DNA of 64,000 bases from the NCBI RefSeq assembly GCF_017316025.1, contig NZ_JAFLVT010000001.1:138875-202874 (forward strand), in the 5' to 3' direction. Below are positions 16,071 through 27,189 of the stretch, one piece after another. Origin of the DNA: Candidatus Enterococcus myersii (GTDB taxonomy: Bacteria; Bacillota; Bacilli; Lactobacillales; Enterococcaceae). Within the stretch, counting starts at the first letter, position 1. The number at the start of each line of letters is the position of its first letter. The notes under the pieces were generated by a model, which saw nothing but the letters and a program-made list of their open reading frames with translations, did no database searches and was not told where the DNA came from. Made by a program: the position numbers and the translations under genes.

Positions 16071-16165
16071 ACAGTTTAACTGGAAGGGACTCCAGGGCTC
16101 GCCTAGGGGATAAAAAAGCTTGGCTTTGTTTCTAGGAATCCGTTCACTAATTATGATAAACCAAA
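16060..16165 (+). ncRNA. Putative omega/guide RNA of the TnpB-like protein
   Basis: The region overlaps and follows the stop codon. It contains a perfect hairpin CAGTTAAAC-A-GTTTAACTG (16064-16082). Then comes the GGGACTCCAGGGCTCGCC segment that resembles the tail of active tnpB genes. A CCTAG...CTAGG arm (16102-16136) with an inner AAAGC/GCTTT follows, ending AGGAATCC (16134-16141). The sequence after it, GTTCAC then TAATTATGATAAAC (16142-16161), would be the end of the scaffold and the guide. The exact guide start is uncertain. A terminator follows at once. The coding region of the zinc finger is deleted but this RNA part is kept. Confidence 0.55.
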
Positions 16166-16168
16166 TAA

Positions 16169-16224
16169 AAAAACGTCATTAAAGGCTGACAGTTAAATGT
16201 CATTGGCCTTAATGACGTTTTTTT
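16169..16224 (+). terminator. Terminator after the TnpB-like locus
   Basis: AAAACGTCATTAA and TGACA pair with TGTCA and TTAATGACGTTTTTTT. It would end a transcript just after the putative guide. Confidence 0.85.
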
Positions 16225-16321
16225 AGCTGATTTTGTAAACCAGCCAGCTAAAAAATAAGCTGAAGTCTTCTAAAAAATTGATTGATTATTCGGTCTAAAT
16301 GAGTACCGAGAGCTTTTTTGA

Positions 16322-17155
16322 TCAAAATTTTGCCAACAGGACATCATCTTTTAAACGATAAATTTTTGAAGGACGACCAATTCCCAATGGTTTTTCTCCG
16401 ATTTCAACAAAGTATTGCAACATAGCTTTTTTGAAGTTGGAATGATCAATACTTTTAAAATCCATGCCCCAAAATTTCGCAAAAACTTTACGAGCTTCGG
16501 TAATCGTGAAAGTTGGTCCTAAGACTTGTAAGACGCGCGGTTCATGCTCCATTTTTTCTGCTACCCGGTTGAATGCTTTTAAGACAATTTGACTATGGTC
16601 AAAAGCCAAAGAGTCACTGCCAGAAGAAGCGCCGGTTTTTAAATTCAAAATGATTTCAACATCGTGACCACTGGTTAAATAAAGCTCACTACCTTTTCTT
16701 TCCATCGTAAACCAGCGAACGTCATCGGCGTCATCACCGGCACTTAGTGGTTCTTCACCAATAAAAGTTAAATAGCTGACGGTGACGACCCAACCCCGAG
16801 GATCGCGATTAGGCGTACTAAAAGTATGGAGCTGCTCAATATTTGATTTAGAAATTTCGACGCTAGTTTCTTCTTGCGTTTCTCGTAAGACAGAGTCATC
16901 CGTTGATTCATTGGGCATAACAAAACCACCTGGAAGAGCCCAAGAATTACGGTAAGGATGGCTTTTTCGTTTGATTAAAAGCATTTTTAATTGATCTTCT
17001 TCTTTGTTGTAACACATTAAAACCATGTCTACAGTTAAAGATGGCTTTTCGTATTCTGGGTGATCTTGTTTTTTATACCACTGGAGAAATTCTTCTTCGG
17101 TGGCGACTTGTTCATAGTATTGTTTTTCTTCAGCTAATGTTGCAAATTCTGGCAT
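16322..17155 (-). CDS. Nudix-domain protein with winged helix (NrtR-like)
   Basis: A 277-residue protein with an N-terminal extension, a Nudix domain (about residues 40-175) and a C-terminal winged-helix region (about 200-277, ending GRPSKIYRLKDD). The Nudix box GFVMPNESTDDSVLRETQEE is nearly intact; only the glycine after EE-X is Ser. The architecture matches NrtR, a repressor that senses ADP-ribose products in NAD metabolism, though many relatives are annotated simply as Nudix hydrolases. No NAD gene is adjacent. The start at 17155 follows AGAGGTGA; an upstream in-frame start overlaps the preceding gene. It is encoded 19 bases after a small membrane protein and is likely co-transcribed. Confidence 0.78.
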   Translation of the reverse strand: MPEFATLAEEKQYYEQVATEEEFLQWYKKQDHPEYEKPSLTVDMVLMCYNKEEDQLKMLLIKRKSHPYRNSWALPGGFVMPNESTDDSVLRETQEETSVEISKSNIEQLHTFSTPNRDPRGWVVTVSYLTFIGEEPLSAGDDADDVRWFTMERKGSELYLTSGHDVEIILNLKTGASSGSDSLAFDHSQIVLKAFNRVAEKMEHEPRVLQVLGPTFTITEARKVFAKFWGMDFKSIDHSNFKKAMLQYFVEIGEKPLGIGRPSKIYRLKDDVLLAKF

Positions 17156-17174
17156 AAACGGCTCACCTCTACTT

Positions 17175-17450
17175 TTAATTAAAAACAAATGGAATAATCA
17201 AATTAAACAAAAAGAAAATCAAATAAAAGGGCGTTACTTTACTAGCTTTGTCATTTAGGCTAATAAAGCCTGAAATCGCAATAACAGCCAAGAAAATCCC
17301 GCGAAATATTAATGTTGCTAAAAGAAATAGTCGTAAGTTATCTTGTAAATTAAAATAGCCGTACAAGCGGCTGTAAAAGGCGCAAAATACCATGTGCAAG
17401 AGCGTTAAAATGGCAATTGCCGCTATTAAAAGACGATGTTTTTTAGTCAT
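17175..17450 (-). CDS. Small membrane protein, 91 aa
   Basis: A 91-residue protein with three hydrophobic segments (about residues 7-28, 40-62 and 72-90) and short polar loops. It has a good ribosome site (GAGGG) and an extended -10 promoter on the minus strand (TGG-TATAAT, 17482-17490). It is the first gene of a two-gene unit with the Nudix protein. Family not recognised. Confidence 0.65.
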   Translation of the reverse strand: MTKKHRLLIAAIAILTLLHMVFCAFYSRLYGYFNLQDNLRLFLLATLIFRGIFLAVIAISGFISLNDKASKVTPFYLIFFLFNLIIPFVFN

Positions 17451-17728
17451 ATTATTTCCCTCAATTTCGTTAATCTCTTTTATTATACCAAAAAAACTTT
17501 TTTTAAGGCGACGAAATAGAGGGAAAATGAATTTGCCGATGTTTTTTACAAGGAAAAGGACTTAAAGAAAGTTGGAATTGTGGTATACTAGCTAAGAATC
17601 ATTTACGTGATGTGTACTTGAAAATTAGTTTGACTACCTTGGTTAAAGTACGGTTAGCAGCCTATTTTGGTGTTTATTTTATTTTTTTGACTGTATTTTT
17701 AAGGTAAGTCATTTAACTTTTTTATTAA

Positions 17729-19753
<2,025 letters not shown>

Positions 19754-19758
19754 TGAAA

Positions 19759-19806
19759 CGAGTCATATTACTTACGTTTTCACGTAAGTAATATGGCTTA
19801 TTTTAT
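19759..19806 (+). terminator. Terminator of metG
   Basis: AGTCATATTACTTACGT pairs with ACGTAAGTAATATGGCT; the T-rich tail is interrupted by A. Confidence 0.75.
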
Positions 19807-20001
19807 TATTTTATTTAAACTGTAAGTAAAGTATAGAATTTTCAAAAATTTGTGCAACAATTTTCGAAAATTTTCTTCTAACTTTTAAAGAGTTGAAAGC
19901 TAGTGGCAAAGATTATTTAATCAGCGTTTTTTTTAGGAAAAAGAAGCGCGAAAAAAAGCTAACCTTAATTTGTTTCTACCATGGATTTTTGCGAAAAGTA
20001 T

Positions 20002-20030
20002 TTGCCCATGGCTGCAATCTACTATATAAT
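20002..20030 (+). promoter_or_regulatory. Promoter of the riboswitch-controlled P-type ATPase
   Basis: TTGCCC (20002-20007), a 17-base spacer, and TATAAT (20025-20030). Confidence 0.8.
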
Positions 20031-20052
20031 GTTTCTTGTATTTATATGTTTT

Positions 20053-20171
20053 CATGAGGGAGTAACTAGCAGCATAAGCTGTGGCAACATCACCAACCGA
20101 AATTAACTTTCTGGTGTTGCCTTAATTAGTGAGACTTATGTATGTTATGCACATACACAAGTCTATTTTTT
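20053..20171 (+). ncRNA. yybP-ykoY manganese riboswitch with terminator platform
   Basis: The aptamer reads CATGAG-GGAGTAACTAGC, then a P2 hairpin (CAGC/GCTG), then a long arm GGCAACATCACCAAC...CTGGTGTTGCC. It ends GTGAGACTTATG, whose CTTATG closes P1 with CATGAG. The same AGACTTATGTATG strand is the 5' half of an intrinsic terminator (20132-20171, AGACTT...AAGTCT then eight T). P1 and the terminator are therefore mutually exclusive, which predicts that Mn2+ turns the downstream pump on. The preceding 19.81-20.0 kb is AT-rich without a gene. Confidence 0.88.
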
Positions 20172-20212
20172 TTAGCTGACTTGTGGATGATAATTTCAAA
20201 GGAGGAACAAAA

Positions 20213-22885
20213 TTGTCAGAAGAAAACAAAAAACAGCAGTTGAGCCAAGCGTTTTATTCCCAAACGCCAGATGAGGTTCTAAAAGAGTTAGATGCAACTG
20301 CTGACGGTCTAAGTGCCGCAGAAGCCAAAAAGCGTCTAAGTGAATACGGTGAAAACGAGCTGGAAGAAGGCAAGAAAAAATCAATGGTCCAAAAGTTCTT
20401 TGAACAGTTCAAAGACTTGATGATTTTAGTTTTATTGGTTGCCGCAATTATTTCTGCGCCTCACGAGCCGGTTGATTCCATCATTATTTTGCTAGTTGTC
20501 ATTATTAACGCAGTGATGGGTGTTGTCCAAGAGTCAAAAGCAGAAGCTGCGATTGAAGCTTTAAAAGACATGTCCACACCAAATGCCAATGTTGTAAGAG
20601 ACGGTCATGCGTTATCAATTAAGAGTACAGATCTTGTGCCTGGGGATATCGTATTGTTAGAAGCCGGCGATGTTGTTCCAGCTGATATGCGTCTGATTGA
20701 GTCTAGTTCTTTAAAAATTGAAGAAGCGGCTTTGACTGGAGAATCTGTACCAGTAGAAAAAGAATTGGTTGTTTTAGAAGGTACTGAAATTGGTATTGGC
20801 GACCGTATTAATATGGCTTATTCCAACAGTAATGTTACCTATGGTCGTGGTAAAGGTGTAGTTGTAAATACAGGGATGAATACCGAAGTTGGTAAGATTG
20901 CAGGTATGTTGGCAGCTGCGGATGAAACCGAAACACCACTGAAAAATAACTTGAATCACTTAGGTAAATTCTTAACAGCTGCAATTTTAGTTATTGCTGT
21001 GATCATGTTCCTGTTTGGAACTTTAGTTAACGGTACACCTTGGATGGATATGCTATTGACCTCTGTATCTCTAGCCGTTGCTGCAATTCCAGAAGGTTTG
21101 CCAGCAATCGTTACAATTATTTTAGCTTTAGGTACGCAAGTATTAGCAAAACGTAATTCGATTATCCGTAAATTACCAGCGGTAGAAACATTAGGTTCAA
21201 CAGATATCATCGCCTCAGATAAAACAGGGACGTTAACGCTGAACCAAATGACAGTTGAAAAACTTTATACCAATGATCGTCAATATCCATCGTCTGAACA
21301 TATTCCAGATAACAATATGGCCCTTAAAATTATGAACTACGCCAATGACACAAAATTCAGTCAAGAAGGCGAATTAATTGGGGACCCAACAGAAACTGCA
21401 CTTGTGAAATTTGGACAAGAACAAGGCTTTGATGTTACTGAAAAAGTAGCAGCAGAACCACGGGTTGCAGAATTACCTTTTGATTCAGATCGTAAATTAA
21501 TGTCAACCATTCACCAAGAAGCAGATGGTCGCTATTTAGTTGCTGTTAAAGGCGCACCAGATGTTTTACTAGGTCGTTGCACACAGTATCAAGTATTCGA
21601 TGAAGTAAAACCAATGACAAACGCTGAAGAACAAAAAATCTTGAGCAATAACAAAGATATGGCCAAACAAGCATTGCGTGTTTTAGGTATGGCGTATAAA
21701 TATGTGGACGCTATTCCAACTGATTTAGAAACAGAAGTAGTCGAAAATGATTTAATCTTTGCGGGTTTAGTCGGCATGATTGACCCAGAACGTTCTGAAG
21801 CTGCAGATGCTGTTAAGGTAGCCAAAGAAGCCGGTATTCGTCCGATTATGATTACTGGTGACCACAAAGATACCGCAGAAGCAATTGCGGCACGTCTTGG
21901 GATTATTAAAGCCGGGGATGATGCTGCCGTTTTAACAGGTGCTGAATTAAATCAAATGTCTGACGATGAGTTTGCGCAAAAAGTTGCAAACTATTCTGTT
22001 TATGCCCGTGTGTCTCCAGAACACAAAGTGCGTATCGTTAAAGCGTGGCAAAAAGAAGGCAAAGTTGTTGCGATGACAGGCGATGGTGTTAATGATGCTC
22101 CGGCTTTAAAACAAGCAGATATCGGTGTTGGTATGGGTATTACCGGTACAGAAGTTTCTAAAGGGGCTTCTGATATGGTCTTAGCTGATGATAACTTTGC
22201 AACAATTGTTGTGGCTGTAGAAGAAGGTCGTAAAGTTTTCTCTAATATTCAAAAAGCTGTTCAATATTTATTGGCAGCTAACTTGGGTGAAGTTTTGACG
22301 TTGTTTATTGCAACGATGTTAAATTGGGATACTTTATTGCCAATTCATTTATTGTGGATTAACCTAGTAACGGATACTTTCCCAGCAATTGCTTTGGGAA
22401 TGGAACCGGCTGAAAAAGATTTAATGAGTCATAAACCACGAGGACGCAACTCCAACTTGTTTTCTGGCGGTGTCTTCTCAAGTATCATTTATCAAGGTAT
22501 TTTAGAAGCGGCTACGGTTTTATTTGTTTATTGGTCTGCTATCCAGTGGCCAGTACACGCAACTTATGAAGCAATTCATAGTGATGCTTTAACCATGGCA
22601 TTTGCAACCCTAGGCTTGATGCAGTTATTCCACGCATTTAACGTGAAATCTGTTCACCAATCCTTATTTAAAGTTGGGCCATTCCGCAACAAATCATTCA
22701 ACTGGGCAATTTTACTTTCATTCTTCTTGATGATGGTAATCATTGTTGTACCAGGATTAAATGATATCTTCCGCGTTGCACATCTTGATTTATATCAATG
22801 GGGAATTGTTGTTGGTTCATCCTTTGCGATTATTCCAGTCGTGGAAATTGTGAAAGCTTTCCAAAGAGCGATGGGTAAAGAATAA
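20213..22885 (+). CDS. P-type cation ATPase, probable Mn2+/Ca2+ exporter (YoaB/MgtA type)
   Basis: An 890-residue P-type ATPase with TGES (actuator domain, near residue 175), phosphorylation motif SDKTGT (near 335), TGDGVNDAPALK hinge, and transport-site segments PEGLPA in helix M4 and NLVTDTFPA in M6. This matches PacL/PMR1-like pumps. Relatives under Mn2+ riboswitches (YoaB in Lactococcus, MgtA in S. pneumoniae) export excess manganese or calcium. The TTG start at 20213 lies 7 bases after AAGGAGG. A GTG upstream would place the ribosome site inside the gene. The terminator follows at 22893. Confidence 0.9.
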   Translation: MSEENKKQQLSQAFYSQTPDEVLKELDATADGLSAAEAKKRLSEYGENELEEGKKKSMVQKFFEQFKDLMILVLLVAAIISAPHEPVDSIIILLVVIINAVMGVVQESKAEAAIEALKDMSTPNANVVRDGHALSIKSTDLVPGDIVLLEAGDVVPADMRLIESSSLKIEEAALTGESVPVEKELVVLEGTEIGIGDRINMAYSNSNVTYGRGKGVVVNTGMNTEVGKIAGMLAAADETETPLKNNLNHLGKFLTAAILVIAVIMFLFGTLVNGTPWMDMLLTSVSLAVAAIPEGLPAIVTIILALGTQVLAKRNSIIRKLPAVETLGSTDIIASDKTGTLTLNQMTVEKLYTNDRQYPSSEHIPDNNMALKIMNYANDTKFSQEGELIGDPTETALVKFGQEQGFDVTEKVAAEPRVAELPFDSDRKLMSTIHQEADGRYLVAVKGAPDVLLGRCTQYQVFDEVKPMTNAEEQKILSNNKDMAKQALRVLGMAYKYVDAIPTDLETEVVENDLIFAGLVGMIDPERSEAADAVKVAKEAGIRPIMITGDHKDTAEAIAARLGIIKAGDDAAVLTGAELNQMSDDEFAQKVANYSVYARVSPEHKVRIVKAWQKEGKVVAMTGDGVNDAPALKQADIGVGMGITGTEVSKGASDMVLADDNFATIVVAVEEGRKVFSNIQKAVQYLLAANLGEVLTLFIATMLNWDTLLPIHLLWINLVTDTFPAIALGMEPAEKDLMSHKPRGRNSNLFSGGVFSSIIYQGILEAATVLFVYWSAIQWPVHATYEAIHSDALTMAFATLGLMQLFHAFNVKSVHQSLFKVGPFRNKSFNWAILLSFFLMMVIIVVPGLNDIFRVAHLDLYQWGIVVGSSFAIIPVVEIVKAFQRAMGKE

Positions 22886-22892
22886 ATAAAGT

Positions 22893-22933
22893 GAAAGAGG
22901 CTGGGATTATCCTATTATCCCAGCCTTTTTTTT
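22893..22933 (+). terminator. Terminator of the Mn-riboswitch ATPase
   Basis: AGGCTGGGAT pairs with ATCCCAGCCT, followed by eight T. Confidence 0.9.
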
Positions 22934-23125
22934 GTTATTTTATAGTAAGGTGTTTGTCGGTGACACCTGCAATTTTTATACCGATGGAAAAAGCTTGTCA
23001 AAGTGATGTACCATAGCTTATTCACTATGAATAATTATGCTGTGACAGCTAATTTTTTTGGGGAAAATAGCGCTGTAATTTTTATTTCAAAAAATGTTAT
23101 TCTGAAAAAAATAACGTCTTTCTTG

Positions 23126-23154
23126 TTGACAAACCGATTGTACAGTTTTATGAT
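23126..23154 (+). promoter_or_regulatory. Promoter of the tyrS T-box leader
   Basis: TTGACA (23126-23131), a 17-base spacer, and TATGAT (23149-23154). Confidence 0.85.
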
Positions 23155-23159
23155 GTAGA

Positions 23160-23397
23160 CACATTAATAAATGATGACTGTGATGGAAACACAGTAGGAC
23201 AATAGCCGCTGTTAAAGAGAGCTGGTGGAGCTGCAAACCAGTACATGCTAATTGTGTGAATTACACTTCCGGAGTCTTGGCGTAAAGCCGCGCGACAGCG
23301 TTAAATGTTTGAGTGATATGCTAGCTTTTATAGCATATAATTTGGGTGGTACCGCGAATTTTCGTCCCTTGGCAATTTTGCCAAGGGATTTTTTTTA
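23160..23397 (+). ncRNA. T-box riboswitch, specifier TAC (tyrosine)
   Basis: Stem I has AGAGAG and the GGTGGAG distal loop. The specifier region is GAA-T-TAC-A (23258-23265), giving tyrosine codon TAC. The core GGTGGTACCGCG is at about 23345-23356 and the terminator TCCCTTGGCAA/TTGCCAAGGGA plus T-run at 23365-23397. It senses uncharged tRNA-Tyr and controls tyrS. Confidence 0.95.
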
Positions 23398-23522
23398 TAT
23401 CCTAAATTAAAAATTACTTACATTTGAACGTCGTGTAATAAAAAACATTTTTTAATAACAAAATAAAATTTTGCTATGCCAGCAGTTTACTGCTTTCATA
23501 AATATAGACGGAGGTCAATAAG

Positions 23523-24779
23523 ATGAATATTATTGATGAATTAACGTGGCGGGATGCCATCAACCAACAAACCAATGAAGAAGGTCTACGTAAACTCGTA
23601 GATGAAAAGAGCATTGCGCTTTATTGTGGTGTCGACCCAACAGGTGATTCCATGCACATTGGACATTTAATTCCTTTCATGATGATGAAAAGATTTCAAT
23701 TGGCGGGCCACCGTCCTTATATTTTAATCGGTGGTGGAACAGGAACAATTGGGGATCCTAGTGGTCGTACAACAGAAAGAACTTTGCAAACAATGGAAAC
23801 AGTGCAACATAATGTGGATGCATTATCCAATCAAATGCGCAAGTTATTTGGTAAAGATGCTAACATCAGTTTTGTAAATAACTTTGACTGGTTATCAAAA
23901 ATTTCATTATTGGAATTTCTAAGAGACTACGGTAAAAACTTCAACATTAACACAATGTTGGCAAAAGATATTGTTTCAAGTCGTTTGGAAGTGGGGATTT
24001 CCTTTACCGAATTCACATACCAAATTTTACAATCCATCGACTTTTTACACCTATTCAAAACTTTTGGTGTACAACTTCAAATCGGTGGTGCCGATCAATG
24101 GGGAAACATTACAGCTGGTCTTGATTTGATCAGAAAATTAGAAGGACCAGAAGCAGAAGCCTTTGGTTTAACAATTCCTTTAATGCTAAAAGCAGATGGA
24201 ACGAAATTTGGCAAAACTGCCGGAGGCGCTGTTTGGTTAGATCCTAAGAAAACCTCCCCATTTGAATTCTACCAATTTTGGTTGAACCAAGATGATCGGG
24301 ATGTCATTAAATACTTGAAATTCTTTACTTTCTTAGATAAAGAAGAAATCGATACATTAGCGCAAAAAGTTGCGACTGAACCGGAAAAACGGGAAGCACA
24401 ACGCCGCTTAGCTGAAGAAGTGACCCGCTTTGTTCACAGCCAAGAAGATTTAGACGAAGCGCAAAAAATTACCGAAGCGTTATTCTCTGGTAATATCAAA
24501 GATTTAAATGCTACTGAAATTGAACAAGGTTTTGGCAAAATGCCAACAGTTGAAATTTCCAACGACCCTGAAAATATCGTGGAATTATTAGTAGCAACAA
24601 AAATTGAACCATCAAAACGTCAAGCACGAGAAGATGTTTCAAACGGAGCTATAAGTATTAACGGTGATCGTATCACTGATTTAAATTTTGTCGTAACACC
24701 ATCTGATCATTTCGAAGGAAGATTCGTTGTTATCAGAAAAGGTAAGAAAAAATACTTTTTGGCCAAAGTATTAAATTAG
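23523..24779 (+). CDS. tyrS: Tyrosyl-tRNA synthetase of the tyramine cluster
   Basis: A 418-residue TyrRS. The HIGH motif is in MHIGHLIPF (about residues 40-48), the KMSKS-equivalent KFGKT at about 226-230, and a C-terminal S4 RNA-binding domain at about 350-418. The ATG follows GGAGGT. In enterococci and Lactobacillus brevis this extra TyrRS gene stands directly before the tyrosine decarboxylase gene and acts as a tyrosine sensor with its T-box. The same arrangement is seen here, though a terminator (24881-24917) separates it from tdc. Confidence 0.95.
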   Translation: MNIIDELTWRDAINQQTNEEGLRKLVDEKSIALYCGVDPTGDSMHIGHLIPFMMMKRFQLAGHRPYILIGGGTGTIGDPSGRTTERTLQTMETVQHNVDALSNQMRKLFGKDANISFVNNFDWLSKISLLEFLRDYGKNFNINTMLAKDIVSSRLEVGISFTEFTYQILQSIDFLHLFKTFGVQLQIGGADQWGNITAGLDLIRKLEGPEAEAFGLTIPLMLKADGTKFGKTAGGAVWLDPKKTSPFEFYQFWLNQDDRDVIKYLKFFTFLDKEEIDTLAQKVATEPEKREAQRRLAEEVTRFVHSQEDLDEAQKITEALFSGNIKDLNATEIEQGFGKMPTVEISNDPENIVELLVATKIEPSKRQAREDVSNGAISINGDRITDLNFVVTPSDHFEGRFVVIRKGKKKYFLAKVLN

Positions 24780-24880
24780 AATTCAATAATTTTTTACCTT
24801 GAAAAACAATGATTTTCATTTTCCATTTCAAATGATGAACTGGTCTTAAAAAAGTAAAGATCACTGTTAATACGTTACGA

Positions 24881-24917
24881 AAAAGAGCATTCTGTCTTGA
24901 CAGAGTGCTCTTTTTTT
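24881..24917 (+). terminator. Terminator of tyrS
   Basis: AAAGAGCA and TCTGTC pair with GACAGA and TGCTCTTT, followed by T residues. Confidence 0.88.
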
Positions 24918-25076
24918 ATCGTATGTAAAATAAAATGACTTCACAAAGATAATGACTATCAGATTGAGGTTAACCTAAAAATAATTCACGAATAAAAAAA
25001 TTGACTAAAATTCCGCCACTTAAAATAACGATTGTTTTTACATCTGTTTAGAATTTTCAGATAAAAAGTATCATGC

Positions 25077-25156
25077 GGACTGGTTTATTAAATTTTCACA
25101 ATTGACTTGAACTTTAAAACAATTTAACAATTAAGAATTTGATTAAAAAACAGTCC
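25077..25156 (+). promoter_or_regulatory. Inverted repeat and promoter-like region before tdc
   Basis: GGACTG (25077-25082) and CAGTCC (25151-25156), with partly complementary T/A-rich inner arms, bracket a TTGACT (25102-25107) and a weak TTAACA -10 region. The dyad could be an operator or a leader structure. The rest of the 460-base gap before tdc shows no gene. Confidence 0.35.
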
Positions 25157-25240
25157 AGATATGATTTTCCTTTTAAAAAGAACAGGTGTAACCTACAGAC
25201 GACAAAATTTTTATCAATACTTTTTTAGGAGGAGTTCATC

Positions 25241-27112
25241 ATGAGTGAACAAGGAAACGATTTGAATCTAAATGCCCTATTTATTGGGGACAAAGCTGAA
25301 AATGGCCAAATTTACAAAGCTTTGTTAAACGAATTAGTAGACGAGCATTTAGGCTGGCGCCAAAATTACATGCCACAAGACATGCCAATTATTACGCCTG
25401 AAGAAAAAAGCAGTGAAAGTTTTAAAAACACTGTCAACAAAATGGAAGATGTTTTATCTGAAATTTCATCACGGATGCGCAGTCATTCTGTCCCATGGCA
25501 TACTGCCGGACGTTACTGGGGACATATGAACTCAGAAACGTTAATGCCATCATTGTTAGCCTATAACTTTGCTATGCTTTGGAACGGCAATAACGTAGCC
25601 TATGAATCATCTCCTGCTACAAGCCAAATGGAAGAAGAAGTAGGGCGTGAATTTGCGCAATTAATGAGCTATAGCGATGGTTGGGGACATATTGTTGCTG
25701 ACGGTTCTTTAGCAAACTTAGAAGGCTTATGGTATGCCCGCAACATTAAATCATTACCGCTTGCCATGAAAGAAGTTACACCAGAATTGGTTAGTGGTAA
25801 GTCAGAATGGGAACTTTTGAATTTGTCTACGAAAGAAATTATGGACTTACTTGCAACAGTGCCCGAAAAAATTGATGATATTAAAGCTGCTTCTGCCCGT
25901 AGTGGTAAAAACCTAGAAAAATTAGGAAAATGGTTAGTTCCACAAACAAAACACTACTCATGGTTGAAAGCTGCTGACATTATTGGGATTGGCTTGGATC
26001 AAGTTATTCCAGTACCAGTGGATCACAATTACCGGATGGATGTTAATGAACTTGAAAAAATCGTGCGCAATTTAGCCGCTGATAAAACACCAATCTTAGG
26101 TGTTGTGGGTGTTGTTGGTTCAACAGAAGAAGGCGCAATCGACCCAATCGATAAAATTGCTGCCCTACGCGACGTTTTAGCAAAAGACGGTATTTATTTC
26201 TACTTGCACGTAGACGCTGCTTATGGTGGTTATGGTCGTGCCATTTTCTTAGACGAAGATAATAACTTTATCCCATTTGAAGAATTAAAAGATGTTCATT
26301 TTGAAAATGGGGTCTTCACTGAAAATAAAAATTATATTTTAGAAGAAGTGTACAATGCTTATCGTGCCATAAAAGAAGCTGAATCTGTTACAATTGACCC
26401 GCATAAAATGGGTTATGTTCCTTATTCTGCTGGTGGGATTGTTATCCAAGATATTCGGATGCGGGACGTAATTTCTTATTTTGCAACTTACGTTTTTGAA
26501 AAAGGCGCTGATATTCCTGCCTTACTAGGCGCTTATATCTTAGAAGGTTCCAAAGCCGGTGCAACAGCTGCCAGTGTTTGGGCTGCACATCATGTTTTAC
26601 CATTGAATGTTGCCGGGTATGGTAAATTAATGGGGGCATCTATTGAAGGTTCACACCGTTTCTTTAACTTCTTAAATAACTTGTCCTTTAAAGTTGGCGA
26701 TAAAGAAATTGAAGTACACCCATTAACTTATCCTGATTTCAACATGGTAGACTATGTCTTCAAAGAAAAAGGTAATGATGATTTAGAAGCAATGAATAAA
26801 TTAAATCATGATGTTTATGACTACTCTTCATATGTCAAGGGAAGCATTTATGGTAATGAATTCTTAACTTCACATACTGACTTTGCTGTGCCTGATTATG
26901 GTGATAGCCCATTACAATTTGTTAACCAACTTGGTTTTTCAGATGCTGAATGGCGTCGGGTGGAAAAAATTACCGTATTGCGTGCCAGCGTAATGACACC
27001 ATATATGAATAAAGAAGAAAACTTTGAACAATATGCTGAAAAAATCAAAGTTGCGCTTCAAGAAAAATTGGAAAAAATCTATGCAGAAAAATTAGTACAT
27101 TCAGCACACTAA
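25241..27112 (+). CDS. tdc: Tyrosine decarboxylase
   Basis: A 623-residue PLP-dependent group II decarboxylase converting tyrosine to tyramine and CO2 and consuming a cytoplasmic proton. The PLP lysine is Lys389 in [16 protein letters not shown]. The upstream aspartate pocket [12 protein letters not shown] (about residues 323-334) and the substrate-region [13 protein letters not shown] (about 86-98) are present. Length matches enterococcal TDC (about 620-625). The ATG follows AGGAGG. With TyrP it generates proton motive force and acid resistance, and produces the biogenic amine tyramine; many enzymes of this type also decarboxylate L-DOPA. Confidence 0.95.
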   Translation: MSEQGNDLNLNALFIGDKAENGQIYKALLNELVDEHLGWRQNYMPQDMPIITPEEKSSESFKNTVNKMEDVLSEISSRMRSHSVPWHTAGRYWGHMNSETLMPSLLAYNFAMLWNGNNVAYESSPATSQMEEEVGREFAQLMSYSDGWGHIVADGSLANLEGLWYARNIKSLPLAMKEVTPELVSGKSEWELLNLSTKEIMDLLATVPEKIDDIKAASARSGKNLEKLGKWLVPQTKHYSWLKAADIIGIGLDQVIPVPVDHNYRMDVNELEKIVRNLAADKTPILGVVGVVGSTEEGAIDPIDKIAALRDVLAKDGIYFYLHVDAAYGGYGRAIFLDEDNNFIPFEELKDVHFENGVFTENKNYILEEVYNAYRAIKEAESVTIDPHKMGYVPYSAGGIVIQDIRMRDVISYFATYVFEKGADIPALLGAYILEGSKAGATAASVWAAHHVLPLNVAGYGKLMGASIEGSHRFFNFLNNLSFKVGDKEIEVHPLTYPDFNMVDYVFKEKGNDDLEAMNKLNHDVYDYSSYVKGSIYGNEFLTSHTDFAVPDYGDSPLQFVNQLGFSDAEWRRVEKITVLRASVMTPYMNKEENFEQYAEKIKVALQEKLEKIYAEKLVHSAH

Positions 27113-27189
27113 TCAGTCAGTAGACGGCAGGGTCAGTTGCCGTCAGGTAACTGATCGACTGCGGTCCAATTTTAAGGAGCGTGTCAAAA

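Noticed and set aside
23032-23039. TAATTATG upstream of the tyrS T-box as a possible guide target
   Set aside because: Only eight AT-rich bases, about 90 bases before the promoter; several such matches are expected by chance.
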